From an uncultured Prevotella sp. (lineage in GTDB: Bacteria > Bacteroidota > Bacteroidia > Bacteroidales > Bacteroidaceae), in the NCBI GenBank assembly GCA_944320235.1, contig CALUGQ010000004.1:95339-159338 (forward strand): a DNA stretch of 64,000 nt, in the 5' to 3' direction. This document shows, in pieces, positions 28,671 through 38,392 of this stretch. The translations under genes and the position numbers were made by a program. The notes beneath the pieces were generated by a model, which had not been told where the DNA came from, made no database searches, and worked only from the letters and a program-made list of their open reading frames with translations. The number at the start of each line of letters is the position of its first letter. Positions within the stretch are counted from its first letter, which is position 1.

Positions 28671-31409
28671 CAAGGCGACCAGAACCCGCAGGCGGACAGC
28701 ACACATCAGCAAGACCCCCTTGCCGGGGCTTCGACCATCGGCACTGTCTCTGTTGACCCGAACGAGATAGTGGGGCCGACGGGTTACGACTCGGTGAGGT
28801 GGGTGAGCATCGACGATGTGCTCAACTACACTATCTTCTTCGAGAACGACCCGGAGTTCGCCACGGCCAACGCGCAGAAGGTTGATGTGCGCTTCGACTT
28901 CGAGGACAAGGAGCAGATAAAGGGATTCCGCCTGGGGCAGTATGGCTTCGCCAATATGTCGTGGAACATGAAGGAAGACGCCGCTGCCTACGACGGGCGC
29001 ATGGACCTGACCGACTCGATGCACATATACGTTGACCTCAGGGCGGGCATCGACGTGGTGAGGCGCCAGGCGTTCTGGACGTTCAGCTCCGTCGACCCGG
29101 AGACGGGCTTCGCCCCGTGGCAGCACGACCGCGGCATGCTGCCCGTTAACGACTCGACCCACGTGGGCGAGGGCTTCGTGAAGTTCAGCCTCACGCCGCC
29201 GTCTGGGCTGGAGACGGGCGACACGATAAGCATCATGGCCAACATTGTGTTCGACCAGAACGACACCATAGCCACCAACCGCTGGCGCGTCACCGTAGAC
29301 GCGGGCAAGCCCGAGAGCCGCGTGAGGGGGCGCGCCGACTCGAAGAACGAGAACCTGTTCCACCTCACCATCGAGGCTGCCGACGACAAGGGCGGCTCGG
29401 GCCTGAAGCGGGTGGTGCTCTACGAGGCCAACGCCTTCGGCATATACGAGGAGATGTGCGTCTGCCCGCTCGACACGGTGATAGACTTCGAGGCCGAGCC
29501 GGGGCGGCAGTACCGCTTCTTCACGCTGGCCGAGGACAACGTGGGCAACCGCGAGGAGCTGAAGGAGAAGCCCGACTTCGAGGTGAACGTCAACGCCGCG
29601 CCGACCGACATCGCGCTCTCCGACTCGGTGTTCCGCGACGACATTGAGGCCGGGGGCTTCATTGCCGAGCTCTCGTCGGTCGACGTGGAGCAGGGCGGGG
29701 CGTTCACCTACGCCCTGGCCGAGGGCGAGGGGGCGGCGGACAACGACCTCTTCGCCGTAGAAGGCTCGCAGCTGCTGGCCAAGGGGGCGTTTGCCTGCGC
29801 CGAGGACACGCTGTACAGCATACGGCTCAGCACCACCGACGAGGGCGGCATGACGTTTGCCAAGGCTTTCCGCCTGCACCTGCGCCACGTGCTTGAGCGG
29901 CCCGAGCCCGACACGCTGGCCGTGAGCATCTGCGAGGGCGACGTCTACACCTTCCACGGCACCGACTACGACGAGGCCGGCACGTACCGCTTCACTAAGG
30001 GCAACGACTTCATGTGCGACAGCGTTTTCGTGCTGCATCTCAGCGTGCTGCCCCAGCCCGAGCCTCCCACGGTGACGGTAGAGGGCGTGGCCACGCTCGT
30101 GTCGTCGGCAGCCAAGGGCAACCAGTGGTTCCGCCAGGACGGCACGCCCGTGGAGGGAGCCACCGGGCAACGCTTCACGCCGACGGAGGACGGCACGTAC
30201 TACGTGGCGGCGGGCAACGGGGCCTGCTACTCGGAGCCGTCGGAGGCCTACCGCGTGCAGCTCACCGACCGCAGCGAGCTGGCGCTCGACCTTGCCGAGG
30301 GCTGGAACTGGCTCTCGTCAAACATCGCCGACGCGCAGTACCGCCAGGCCAAGGACTTCCTCGCGCCGATAGCGGCCAGTGTGGAGCGCATGGAGGGCGA
30401 CGGGGGCGAGCTTGCTGCCGACGGCCAGGGCGGCCTCGACGGCTCGCTCGGGGCCTTGCAGCCCACGGCGGCCTACCTGCTGCTGGCCAACGCCGGCGTG
30501 GCCCACACGTGGAGCGGCACGGCCTACGCGCCGGAGAGCACGCCCGTGGCCCTGCATGAGGGCTGGAACTCCATGGGCTACCTGCCCACGGGGGCTTACC
30601 CCGTGGCCGAGGCCCTGAAGAACCTCGCGCCGCAGGAGGGCGACGTGGTGAAAGACTACTTCGACTTCGCCATCTACAGCGGCGGCCAGTGGACGGGAAC
30701 GCTCTCCGAGATGGCCCCCGGCCGTGGGTATATGTACCTGGCGGCCCGTGACGCGTCGTTCACTTATCCCGTCACCCGCGTGTTCCCCGCCGGCGGCGCG
30801 GCCCGCTCGCAGGCCCCGGCCGACGCTACGGCAGCCCCGTGGCAGGCTGCGGTGCACAAGTATCCGCACAACATGACCATGGTGGCCGACGTGGTCCGCG
30901 ACGGCGTAGCCCCGGCAGGGCTCTACACCGTGGGCGCCTTTGTGGGCGATGAGTGCCGCGGCGTGGGCCGCTACGTGGGCGACAAGCTCTTCATTACCAT
31001 CTACGGCGACGCCGACGCACAGGCCTCTGTGACATTCCGCGCCGTGGACAACACCACGCAGGAACTGTTGCCGATAAGGGAGACAACCACGTTTGCCAAC
31101 GCCATGCTCGGCTCGCCGGCAGCGCCCTTCCGCCTTACAGTCGACGACGGCACCGGCATCGGCGCAGCCAAGGCCGCCGGGGCGTACAGCATATACCCCA
31201 ACCCCGTGAGGACGACGCTCTTCGTGAGCGGCGACACCGACCGCCTGCGCATGGTGACGGTGCTCTCGGCCAACGGTTCGGTGGTGGCGCGCACCGACAG
31301 CTACACTCCTGAGGGCATCGATGTCACCGCCCTGCTGGCCGGGACATACATCGTGGTGCTCGACAGCGACACGGGCCGCACGGTGAAGAAGATGCTGAAG
31401 GTGGACTGA
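28584..31409 (+). CDS. T9SS-exported surface protein with DPNEI-type (DUF7619-like) domain
   Basis: 941 aa from the ATG at 28584; the ATG at 28593 (MKRILLFIGCICCLSWLMA) is the likelier signal-peptide start. Upstream in-frame ATGs lie inside the RHS gene and are rejected. Residues ~50-245 contain VDPNEIVGPTGYDSVRW, VLNYTIFFENDPEFATANAQ and FDQNDTIATNRWRVTVDAG, a domain I know from the C-terminal parts of large CARDB/calx-beta secreted proteins. A cadherin-like segment follows (~330-430), then an Ig-like region and a GWNWLSSN/GWNSMGYL region. The last ~75 residues (YSIYPNPVRTTLFVSG to TVKKMLKVD) are a clear T9SS type A sorting domain. The first ~29 codons are AT-rich like the RHS tip. The gene ends at a strong terminator. 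Confidence 0.85.
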   Translation: MADMKRILLFIGCICCLSWLMADDNVNCHQGDQNPQADSTHQQDPLAGASTIGTVSVDPNEIVGPTGYDSVRWVSIDDVLNYTIFFENDPEFATANAQKVDVRFDFEDKEQIKGFRLGQYGFANMSWNMKEDAAAYDGRMDLTDSMHIYVDLRAGIDVVRRQAFWTFSSVDPETGFAPWQHDRGMLPVNDSTHVGEGFVKFSLTPPSGLETGDTISIMANIVFDQNDTIATNRWRVTVDAGKPESRVRGRADSKNENLFHLTIEAADDKGGSGLKRVVLYEANAFGIYEEMCVCPLDTVIDFEAEPGRQYRFFTLAEDNVGNREELKEKPDFEVNVNAAPTDIALSDSVFRDDIEAGGFIAELSSVDVEQGGAFTYALAEGEGAADNDLFAVEGSQLLAKGAFACAEDTLYSIRLSTTDEGGMTFAKAFRLHLRHVLERPEPDTLAVSICEGDVYTFHGTDYDEAGTYRFTKGNDFMCDSVFVLHLSVLPQPEPPTVTVEGVATLVSSAAKGNQWFRQDGTPVEGATGQRFTPTEDGTYYVAAGNGACYSEPSEAYRVQLTDRSELALDLAEGWNWLSSNIADAQYRQAKDFLAPIAASVERMEGDGGELAADGQGGLDGSLGALQPTAAYLLLANAGVAHTWSGTAYAPESTPVALHEGWNSMGYLPTGAYPVAEALKNLAPQEGDVVKDYFDFAIYSGGQWTGTLSEMAPGRGYMYLAARDASFTYPVTRVFPAGGAARSQAPADATAAPWQAAVHKYPHNMTMVADVVRDGVAPAGLYTVGAFVGDECRGVGRYVGDKLFITIYGDADAQASVTFRAVDNTTQELLPIRETTTFANAMLGSPAAPFRLTVDDGTGIGAAKAAGAYSIYPNPVRTTLFVSGDTDRLRMVTVLSANGSVVARTDSYTPEGIDVTALLAGTYIVVLDSDTGRTVKKMLKVD

Positions 31410-31470
31410 CGGCAACGCTCCATTCCACGCCCGGCAGTGCCCGGGCATCCTGCAGGCATGGCATGGTTGA

Positions 31471-31513
31471 CCCGGAAATGGCCGCAAAGGCCGTTTCCGG
31501 GCCAATTTTTTTT
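31471..31513 (+). terminator. Rho-independent terminator of the surface-protein cluster
   Basis: CCCGGAAATGGCC (31471-31483) pairs with GGCCGTTTCCGGG (31489-31501) with one G-U pair and a 5-base loop. A run of eight T follows at 31506-31513. Confidence 0.9.
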
Positions 31514-31608
31514 GAACATCCGCATACTGCGCGTGCGCCCCGAGCCGCCTATCTACACGCACCGCCATCGCCATTTTTATGTTGAAGTAACCCGTAAGGG
31601 CAGCCTTC

Positions 31609-31714
31609 GCTAATCGCCAGGCTGTCAGCGAGTTGCGAAACGTGCCGTTTTGCTTTCCGAAATGGGCCGTCTTGGCGGCTGAGACGGGCCGCATGGCAGC
31701 GCTAAACGGGCTGT
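31609..31714 (-). repeat. Phased 22-bp palindromic array C with terminal hairpin (reverse orientation)
   Basis: Cores start at 31639 (AACGTGCCGT), 31661 (AATGGGCCGT), 31683 (GACGGGCCGC) and 31705 (AACGGGCTGT), exactly 22 bp apart. The hairpin element is on the low-coordinate side (31609-31635), so on the minus strand it reads CAACTCGCTGACAGCC then TGGCGATTAGCG. It lies between the surface-cluster terminator and the sufB promoter. Confidence 0.85.
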
Positions 31715-31989
31715 TGCGTGGCAAGGTATGCCAATGCCTGAAGTCCGGGGAAACGGCGGCCGGCTTTAGCTGCGCATTTGCAGGCACGGGCAGATAGCGG
31801 GTGTACACATTGCTTTAGACGCTATCTTGCTTGCATTTGCAGTAACCATAAGGCAGGCATGCCATGCCCCAATGGGCATACAGGGCTTCGTGAAGCCGCG
31901 CGGCGGCGGTTTGTGCGACAGTATGTAGCCTGCCTGCCGTTAGTCGAGCGGCGCAATATATCTGCGCAGATGAAATTTCCGTGCAATTT

Positions 31990-32022
31990 TTTGCCCGTCG
32001 GCTCTTTATTTCGTAACTTTGC
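31990..32022 (+). promoter_or_regulatory. suf operon promoter
   Basis: TTTG at 31990-31993, 20-bp spacer, TAACTTTGC at 32014-32022. The leader to the sufB ATG is about 45 nt. Confidence 0.8.
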
Positions 32023-32073
32023 AGTCCGTATCATGCCTTTCCCAATGGCGTGTGCGGATAGTATCGAACACAG

Positions 32074-33531
<1,458 letters not shown>

Positions 33532-33626
33532 GGGTAGTTGAAAGTTAAAAACTAAAAGTTAAAAGAAATAGCATAAGTGCAACGGGATTTTGAGTGCGGA
33601 ACATGAGAGAGCCACTTGGCATACTT

Positions 33627-33668
33627 TCTTAATTCTTAACTCTTAATTCTTACCTCTTGATCCTTAAT
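33627..33668. repeat. TTAATTC-type 7-bp repeats between sufB and sufC
   Basis: Imperfect tandem units (TTAATTC, TTAACTC, TTAATTC and variants). The same unit occurs three times in a row just before rnhB (about 37645-37672). The sequence from 33540 (AAAGTTAAAAACTAAAAG) is a related A-rich tract directly after the sufB stop. Confidence 0.7.
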
Positions 33669-33680
33669 TCAGTCAGTGTT

Positions 33681-34436
33681 ATGTTAGAAGTAAAAGACCT
33701 TCACGCCAGGATAGGCGACAAAGAGATACTCCGCGGCATCAACCTCACCATCCGCGACGGCGAGACCCACGCCATCATGGGCCCCAACGGCTCAGGCAAG
33801 TCCACGCTCAGCGCGGTGCTCGTGGGCAACCCGCTCTACGAGGTGACGGCAGGCTCCGTCACGTTCAACGGCAAGGACCTGCTGGCCATGAAGCCCGAGG
33901 ACAGGGCGCACGAGGGACTGTTCCTCTCGTTCCAGTACCCCGTTGAAATCCCCGGCGTGTCGATGACGAACTTCATGCGCACCGCCGTCAACGAGAAACG
34001 CAAGTACCTCGGCCTCGAACCGCTCAGCGCGGCCGACTTCATGAAGCTCTCGCGCGAGAAGCGCAAGGTCGTTGAGCTTGACAGCAAGCTCGCAGGCCGC
34101 TCCGTCAACGAGGGCTTCAGCGGCGGCGAGAAGAAGCGCAACGAAATCTTCCAGATGGCCATGCTCGAGCCAAAGCTCTCCATCCTCGACGAGACCGACT
34201 CCGGCCTCGACGTCGATGCGCTGCGCATCGTGGCCGAGGGGGTCAACAAGCTCAAGACGCCCGATACGAGCTGCATCGTTATCACCCACTACCAGCGCCT
34301 GCTCGACATACTCAAGCCCGATGTCGTACACGTGCTTTACCATGGGCGCATCGTCAAGACGGCCGGCCCGGAGCTGGCCAGCGAGATTGAGGAGCGGGGC
34401 TTCGACTGGATAAAAGCTGAGGTGGGGGAGGACTGA
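33681..34436 (+). CDS. sufC: Fe-S assembly ATPase SufC
   Basis: 251 aa. ABC-type ATPase that powers conformational change of the SufBCD scaffold. Walker A GPNGSGKST is near residue 35, the signature region SGGEKKRNEIFQ near 145, Walker B LSILDETDSGLD near 168, and the switch His lies in VITHYQRLL. I chose the ATG at 33681 (MLEVKDLHAR), the conserved family start, rather than the in-frame ATG eight codons earlier. It sits 1 bp before sufD. Confidence 0.97.
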   Translation: MLEVKDLHARIGDKEILRGINLTIRDGETHAIMGPNGSGKSTLSAVLVGNPLYEVTAGSVTFNGKDLLAMKPEDRAHEGLFLSFQYPVEIPGVSMTNFMRTAVNEKRKYLGLEPLSAADFMKLSREKRKVVELDSKLAGRSVNEGFSGGEKKRNEIFQMAMLEPKLSILDETDSGLDVDALRIVAEGVNKLKTPDTSCIVITHYQRLLDILKPDVVHVLYHGRIVKTAGPELASEIEERGFDWIKAEVGED

Positions 34437-34437
34437 C

Positions 34438-35814
34438 ATGGCTGCCAACGACATCAACTCCGTTTCCGTCAAGGATGCCGCCCGCCAGTATGTTGACCTT
34501 TACAACGACTGCCGAGGCATGATTTCCGCCCACAGTGCCGGTGTGATGAACGCCGTGCGCGACGCCGCCTTTGCCGACTTCTGCCGACTGGGCTTCCCCT
34601 CACGCCGTGTCGAGCGTTACAAGTACACCGACATCGCCGCGCTCTTCGCCCCCGACTACGGGCTCAACCTCAACCGCCTCGACATACCCGTCGACCCCTA
34701 CGAGGCTTTCCGCTGCGACGTTCCCAACCTCAGCACGTCGCTCTACTTCGTCGTCAACGACGCTTTCTACTCCAAATTGCAGCCCAAGGGCCATCTGCCC
34801 GAGGGGGTCATCATCGGCTCTTTGGCCGAAGAAGCTGCAAAAAATCCCCATTTCATCGAGAAATACTATGCCCGCATGGCCCGCACGGCCGACGACGCCG
34901 TCACCGCCCTCAACACGATGCTGGCGCAAGACGGACTGCTCGTCTACGTGCCGCGTGGCGTAAAGGTCGACCGCGCCGTGCAGGTAATCAACATCCTGCG
35001 CTCCGATGTCGACCTGATGGCCAACCGCCGCGTGCTCATCGTCGTCGAGCCGGGCGCGGAGATAAAGCTCCTCTTCTGCGACCATGCAGCCGACGACCGC
35101 CGCTTCCTCACCACCCAGGTGATTGAGGCATACGTAGGCGAGGGCGCAAGCCTCGACCTCTACTGCCTCGAGGAGACCCACGCCCGCAACACCCGCGTGA
35201 GCAACCTCTACATAGAGCAGCAGGCTTCCAGCCGCGTGAACCACAACATCATAACGCTCCACAACGGCGTGACGCGCAACAAGACCGACCTGGCCTTCTG
35301 CGGCGAGGGCGCCGAGTGCAACCTCTGCGGCTGTGTCATCGCCGACAAGCAGCAGCACGTGGACAACAACACGCTGATAGACCACCGCGTGGCTCATTGC
35401 ACGAGCAATGAACTATATAAATATGTGCTCGACGGACGGGCCACGGGTGCCTTCGCTGGCCGCGTGCTCGTGCGCCACGGCGCGCAGAAGACGGTTTCGC
35501 AGGAGACCAACCAGAACCTTTGCGCCACGCGCGAGGCGCGTATGTACACCCAGCCCATGCTTGAGATTTACGCCGACGACGTGAAATGTTCCCACGGCTC
35601 CACCGTGGGCCAGCTCAACGATGCCGCCCTCTTCTATATGCGCCAGCGCGGCATACCGCTGAAGGAGGCCAAGCTCCTGCTTGAGTTCGCCTTCATCAAC
35701 GAGGTCATCGACCATATGCAGCTCTCCCCGCTGCGCGACCGCCTCCACTACCTCGTGGAGAAGCGTTTCCGCGGCGAGCTGAGCAAGTGCGAGGGCTGCC
35801 GGCTCTGCAAGTGA
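34438..35814 (+). CDS. sufD: Fe-S assembly protein SufD
   Basis: 458 aa. Paralogue of SufB and partner in SufBC2D, important for iron entry. Recognised by FPSRRVERYKYTDI near the N-terminus and, in the C-terminal half, QKTVSQETNQNLCATREAR, then KCSHGSTVGQLNDAALFYMR and RGIPLKEAKLLLEFAFINEV. Start codon 1 bp after the sufC stop suggests translational coupling. The ~120-bp gap to sufS is filled by a 9-bp minisatellite. Confidence 0.95.
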   Translation: MAANDINSVSVKDAARQYVDLYNDCRGMISAHSAGVMNAVRDAAFADFCRLGFPSRRVERYKYTDIAALFAPDYGLNLNRLDIPVDPYEAFRCDVPNLSTSLYFVVNDAFYSKLQPKGHLPEGVIIGSLAEEAAKNPHFIEKYYARMARTADDAVTALNTMLAQDGLLVYVPRGVKVDRAVQVINILRSDVDLMANRRVLIVVEPGAEIKLLFCDHAADDRRFLTTQVIEAYVGEGASLDLYCLEETHARNTRVSNLYIEQQASSRVNHNIITLHNGVTRNKTDLAFCGEGAECNLCGCVIADKQQHVDNNTLIDHRVAHCTSNELYKYVLDGRATGAFAGRVLVRHGAQKTVSQETNQNLCATREARMYTQPMLEIYADDVKCSHGSTVGQLNDAALFYMRQRGIPLKEAKLLLEFAFINEVIDHMQLSPLRDRLHYLVEKRFRGELSKCEGCRLCK

Positions 35815-35843
35815 GGGGGCGGCCCCTTTCCGGCCCAGTTATC

Positions 35844-35919
35844 CCGGCCCTCCCGGCCCTCCCGGCCCCCTCAGCTCTCCCAGTTCTCCCAGTTCTCCCA
35901 GTCCTCCCAGTTCTCCCAT
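35844..35919 (-). repeat. 9-bp minisatellite between sufD and sufS
   Basis: Tandem 9-mers CCCTCCCGG (about 3 copies) then TCTCCCAGT and variants (about 5 copies). On the minus strand the unit reads ACTGGGAGA, the same family as the array at 44378-44490. It would lie in the intercistronic mRNA of the suf operon. Confidence 0.85.
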
Positions 35920-35933
35920 TAATCTTAAAGATT

Positions 35934-37148
35934 ATGTTCAATCTTGATAAAGTCCGCGCCGATTTCCCCATCCTCTCGCGCACCGTCTATGGCCGCCCGC
36001 TTGTCTACCTCGACAACGCCGCCACGACCCAGAAGCCCCTTTGCGTGCTCGACGCCATGCGCGACGAGTACCTCAACGCCAATGCCAACGTGCATCGCGG
36101 CGTGCACTACCTCTCGCAGCAGGCCACCGACCTCCACGAGGCCGCCCGCGAGGCCGTGCGCCGCTTCATTGGCGCCGGCAGCACCTCCGAGATAGTATTC
36201 ACCCGCGGCACCACCGAGAGCATCAACCTCGTGGCCTCCTCGTTCTGCGAGGCGTTCATGCAGACCGGCGATGAGGTCATCGTCTCAGTAATGGAGCACC
36301 ACTCCAACATCGTGCCGTGGCAGTTGCAGGCCGCCCGCCGCGGCATCACCATCAGGGTGGCGCCCATGTCCGACAGCGGCGAGCTGCTTCTCGATGAAAT
36401 GGAGCGTTTGTTCACCGAAAGGACCAAAATCGTTAGCATCGCCCACGTGAGCAACGTCCTCGGCACGGTCAATCCCGTCGATGAAATCGTGCGTATGGCC
36501 CACGCCCACGGCGTGCCGGTGCTCGTCGACGGGGCGCAGAGCGCACCCCACTTCAAGGTCGACGTGCGCTCGATGGATTGCGACTTTTTCGTGCTTAGTG
36601 GCCATAAAATGTACGGTCCCACCGGCATCGGCGTGCTCTACGGCAAGGAGTCGTGGCTCGACCGCCTGCCGCCATACCAGGGTGGGGGTGAGATGATAGA
36701 GAGCGTAAGCTTCGAGAAGACCGTCTTCGAGCGGCTGCCCTTCAAGTTTGAGGCCGGCACGCCCGACTACATTGCCACCCACGGCCTTGCCAAGGCCATC
36801 GAGTACATCGAGGCACTGGGGCTCGACGACATTGCAGCCCACGAGCGCGAGCTTACGCGCTACTGCATGGAGCGGCTGCGCACCGTCGATGGAATCAGGC
36901 TTTTTGGCGAGTCTGAGCGTAAAGACGCCGTCGTGTCGTTCCTCGTGGGCGATATCCACCACCTCGACATGGGTACGCTGCTTGACCGCCTCGGCATCGC
37001 CGTGCGCACAGGCCACCACTGCGCCCAGCCGCTCATGGACCGCCTCGGCATACTCGGCACCGTGCGTGCCTCCTTCGCCCTATATAATAATAAGGAGGAG
37101 GTCGATGCCCTCGTCGAGGGCGTGCGCCGCGTCAGCACGATGTTCTGA
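35934..37148 (+). CDS. sufS: Cysteine desulfurase SufS
   Basis: 404 aa, class V PLP enzyme that takes sulfur from cysteine for Fe-S assembly. The PLP lysine is K225 in LSGHKMYGPTGIGVL; the sulfur-accepting cysteine is C363 in RTGHHCAQPLMDRLG. VYLDNAATTQKP and VMEHHSNIVPWQL are also diagnostic. The start is the ATG at 35934 (MFNLDKVRADFP); the longer frame back to 35787 only translates the minisatellite as PVLPVLP and is rejected. No SufE/SufU is seen nearby. Confidence 0.97.
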   Translation: MFNLDKVRADFPILSRTVYGRPLVYLDNAATTQKPLCVLDAMRDEYLNANANVHRGVHYLSQQATDLHEAAREAVRRFIGAGSTSEIVFTRGTTESINLVASSFCEAFMQTGDEVIVSVMEHHSNIVPWQLQAARRGITIRVAPMSDSGELLLDEMERLFTERTKIVSIAHVSNVLGTVNPVDEIVRMAHAHGVPVLVDGAQSAPHFKVDVRSMDCDFFVLSGHKMYGPTGIGVLYGKESWLDRLPPYQGGGEMIESVSFEKTVFERLPFKFEAGTPDYIATHGLAKAIEYIEALGLDDIAAHERELTRYCMERLRTVDGIRLFGESERKDAVVSFLVGDIHHLDMGTLLDRLGIAVRTGHHCAQPLMDRLGILGTVRASFALYNNKEEVDALVEGVRRVSTMF

Positions 37149-37521
37149 GACCGCTGCGGCGGCACAGCAGCAAGGCGTGGGCCAGCCAGGCCACGCACAC
37201 CGCGCGCCCCGCCAGGGGGCCGTCGGCCGGAAGCACCGCCATCACAAACGCCGCCTGGGCGTTGAGCAGCAGCAGCGTCTGCCTCGTGCTCACCTTCTCG
37301 CCGAGCACCCGCGAGTAGTATCTGGCCACCGGCGCTACCAGCCTCGCCGCAGCCTTGGCGGCCATCCTCCCCACAGCCTTGGCGGCCCGGGTGGCCGGTT
37401 GCGCCCCGTGCATGGTGCCGGCTGTGATGTGTCCGCAGCCGTTGGGGCAGTTGGTTAGTACAGCTTTCATACTCTCGTTGTCATACAGGGCATTGCCTGC
37501 CAGGGTCAGTTCCTCTTTCAT
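37132..37521 (-). CDS. Hypothetical small protein
   Basis: 129 aa from the ATG at 37521 (MKEELTLAGNALYDNES). I do not recognise it. There is a short CPNGCGH segment, then a basic alanine-rich stretch (about 50-80) and one or two hydrophobic segments (TLLLLNAQAAFVMAVLPADG, AVCVAWLAHALLLC) that could be membrane helices. An imperfect -7 box (TTACTTTGC on the minus strand, 37553-37561) lies just upstream, which argues against the longer frame to 37632. The 3' end overlaps the sufS 3' end by 17 bp convergently. A fortuitous frame in GC-rich DNA cannot be excluded. Confidence 0.5.
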   Translation of the reverse strand: MKEELTLAGNALYDNESMKAVLTNCPNGCGHITAGTMHGAQPATRAAKAVGRMAAKAAARLVAPVARYYSRVLGEKVSTRQTLLLLNAQAAFVMAVLPADGPLAGRAVCVAWLAHALLLCRRSGLRTSC

Positions 37522-37675
37522 GTCCGCATTGTTTTGGTTAATTCTTTCCTGCTGCAAAGTAACAACCATTCTGCGCACAAACAGTTCACTCCCCAAGCAT
37601 TCTTGGTTAACAATCCATAAATTCCCATCCACCCCGCATATTTTCTTAATTCTTAATTCTTAATTCTTAACTTCC

Positions 37676-38275
37676 ATGCTTTCCCCCATATTCCACTCCG
37701 GCCTCATTGAAGCCGGCTGCGACGAAGCCGGTCGCGGTTGCCTTGCTGGCAGCGTGTACGCAGCGGCGGTCATCCTGCCGCCCGACTACCACAACGACCA
37801 GCTCAACGACTCCAAGCAGCTCACGGCCCGCAGGCGTTACGCCCTGCGCAGCGTCATCGAAGCCGACGCCGTAGCTTGGGCCTTGGGCGTGGTGACGCCC
37901 GAGGAGATAGACAGCCTGAACATACTCAACGCCAGCATACTCGCCATGCACCGCGCCCTCGATGCCCTCGCCGTGCGCCCCGAGGCCGTCATTGTCGACG
38001 GCAACCGCTTCAAGCCCTACCGCGGCCTGCCCTTCGCCACCATCGTCAAGGGCGACGGCAAGTACCTCTCCATAGCCGCAGCCAGCATACTCGCCAAGAC
38101 CTACCGCGACGACTACATGGACGAGCTTGCCGGCCGCTACCCCCAGTACGGCTGGGCGGTAAACAAAGGCTACCCCACGCCTGCCCACCGCGAGGCAATA
38201 CGCACCTACGGCCCTTCGCCCTACCACCGCCGCACCTTCCGCCTGCTCCCCGACACCCAGCTCACCCTCTGGTGA
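37676..38275 (+). CDS. rnhB: Ribonuclease HII
   Basis: 199 aa, normal for RNase HII, which nicks RNA-DNA hybrids and misincorporated ribonucleotides. The N-terminal ...[16 protein letters not shown] contains the DEAGRG catalytic motif. VIVDGNRF holds the next acidic residue, and [21 protein letters not shown] the conserved [12 protein letters not shown] segment. ATG at 37676, directly after three TTAATTC repeats; the gap upstream has no convincing promoter box. Confidence 0.95.
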   Translation: MLSPIFHSGLIEAGCDEAGRGCLAGSVYAAAVILPPDYHNDQLNDSKQLTARRRYALRSVIEADAVAWALGVVTPEEIDSLNILNASILAMHRALDALAVRPEAVIVDGNRFKPYRGLPFATIVKGDGKYLSIAAASILAKTYRDDYMDELAGRYPQYGWAVNKGYPTPAHREAIRTYGPSPYHRRTFRLLPDTQLTLW

Positions 38276-38312
38276 CACCCCGGTTGCTCGCGCGCTGTTT
38301 GCAATCTGCGAA

Positions 38313-38353
38313 ACTAAGAAGCTGTTTTGATAAATTCAAAACAGCTTCTTAGT
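38313..38353. terminator. Perfect 16-bp hairpin after rnhB
   Basis: ACTAAGAAGCTGTTTT (38313-38328) and AAAACAGCTTCTTAGT (38338-38353) pair completely around a 9-base loop (GATAAATTC). It is AT-rich unlike its surroundings and lies 38 bp after rnhB. Probably a terminator, though no T-run follows it; the perfection of the arms would also fit the scar of a mobile element. Confidence 0.6.
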
Positions 38354-38392
38354 CAGTATAAACACGGAGTACGCGATTAAGATGCCCTGTTC

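Noticed and set aside
35787-35933. 49-codon N-terminal extension of SufS
   Set aside because: It translates the end of sufD out of frame and the minisatellite (PVLPVLP); the conserved SufS start is MFNLDKVRADFP at 35934.
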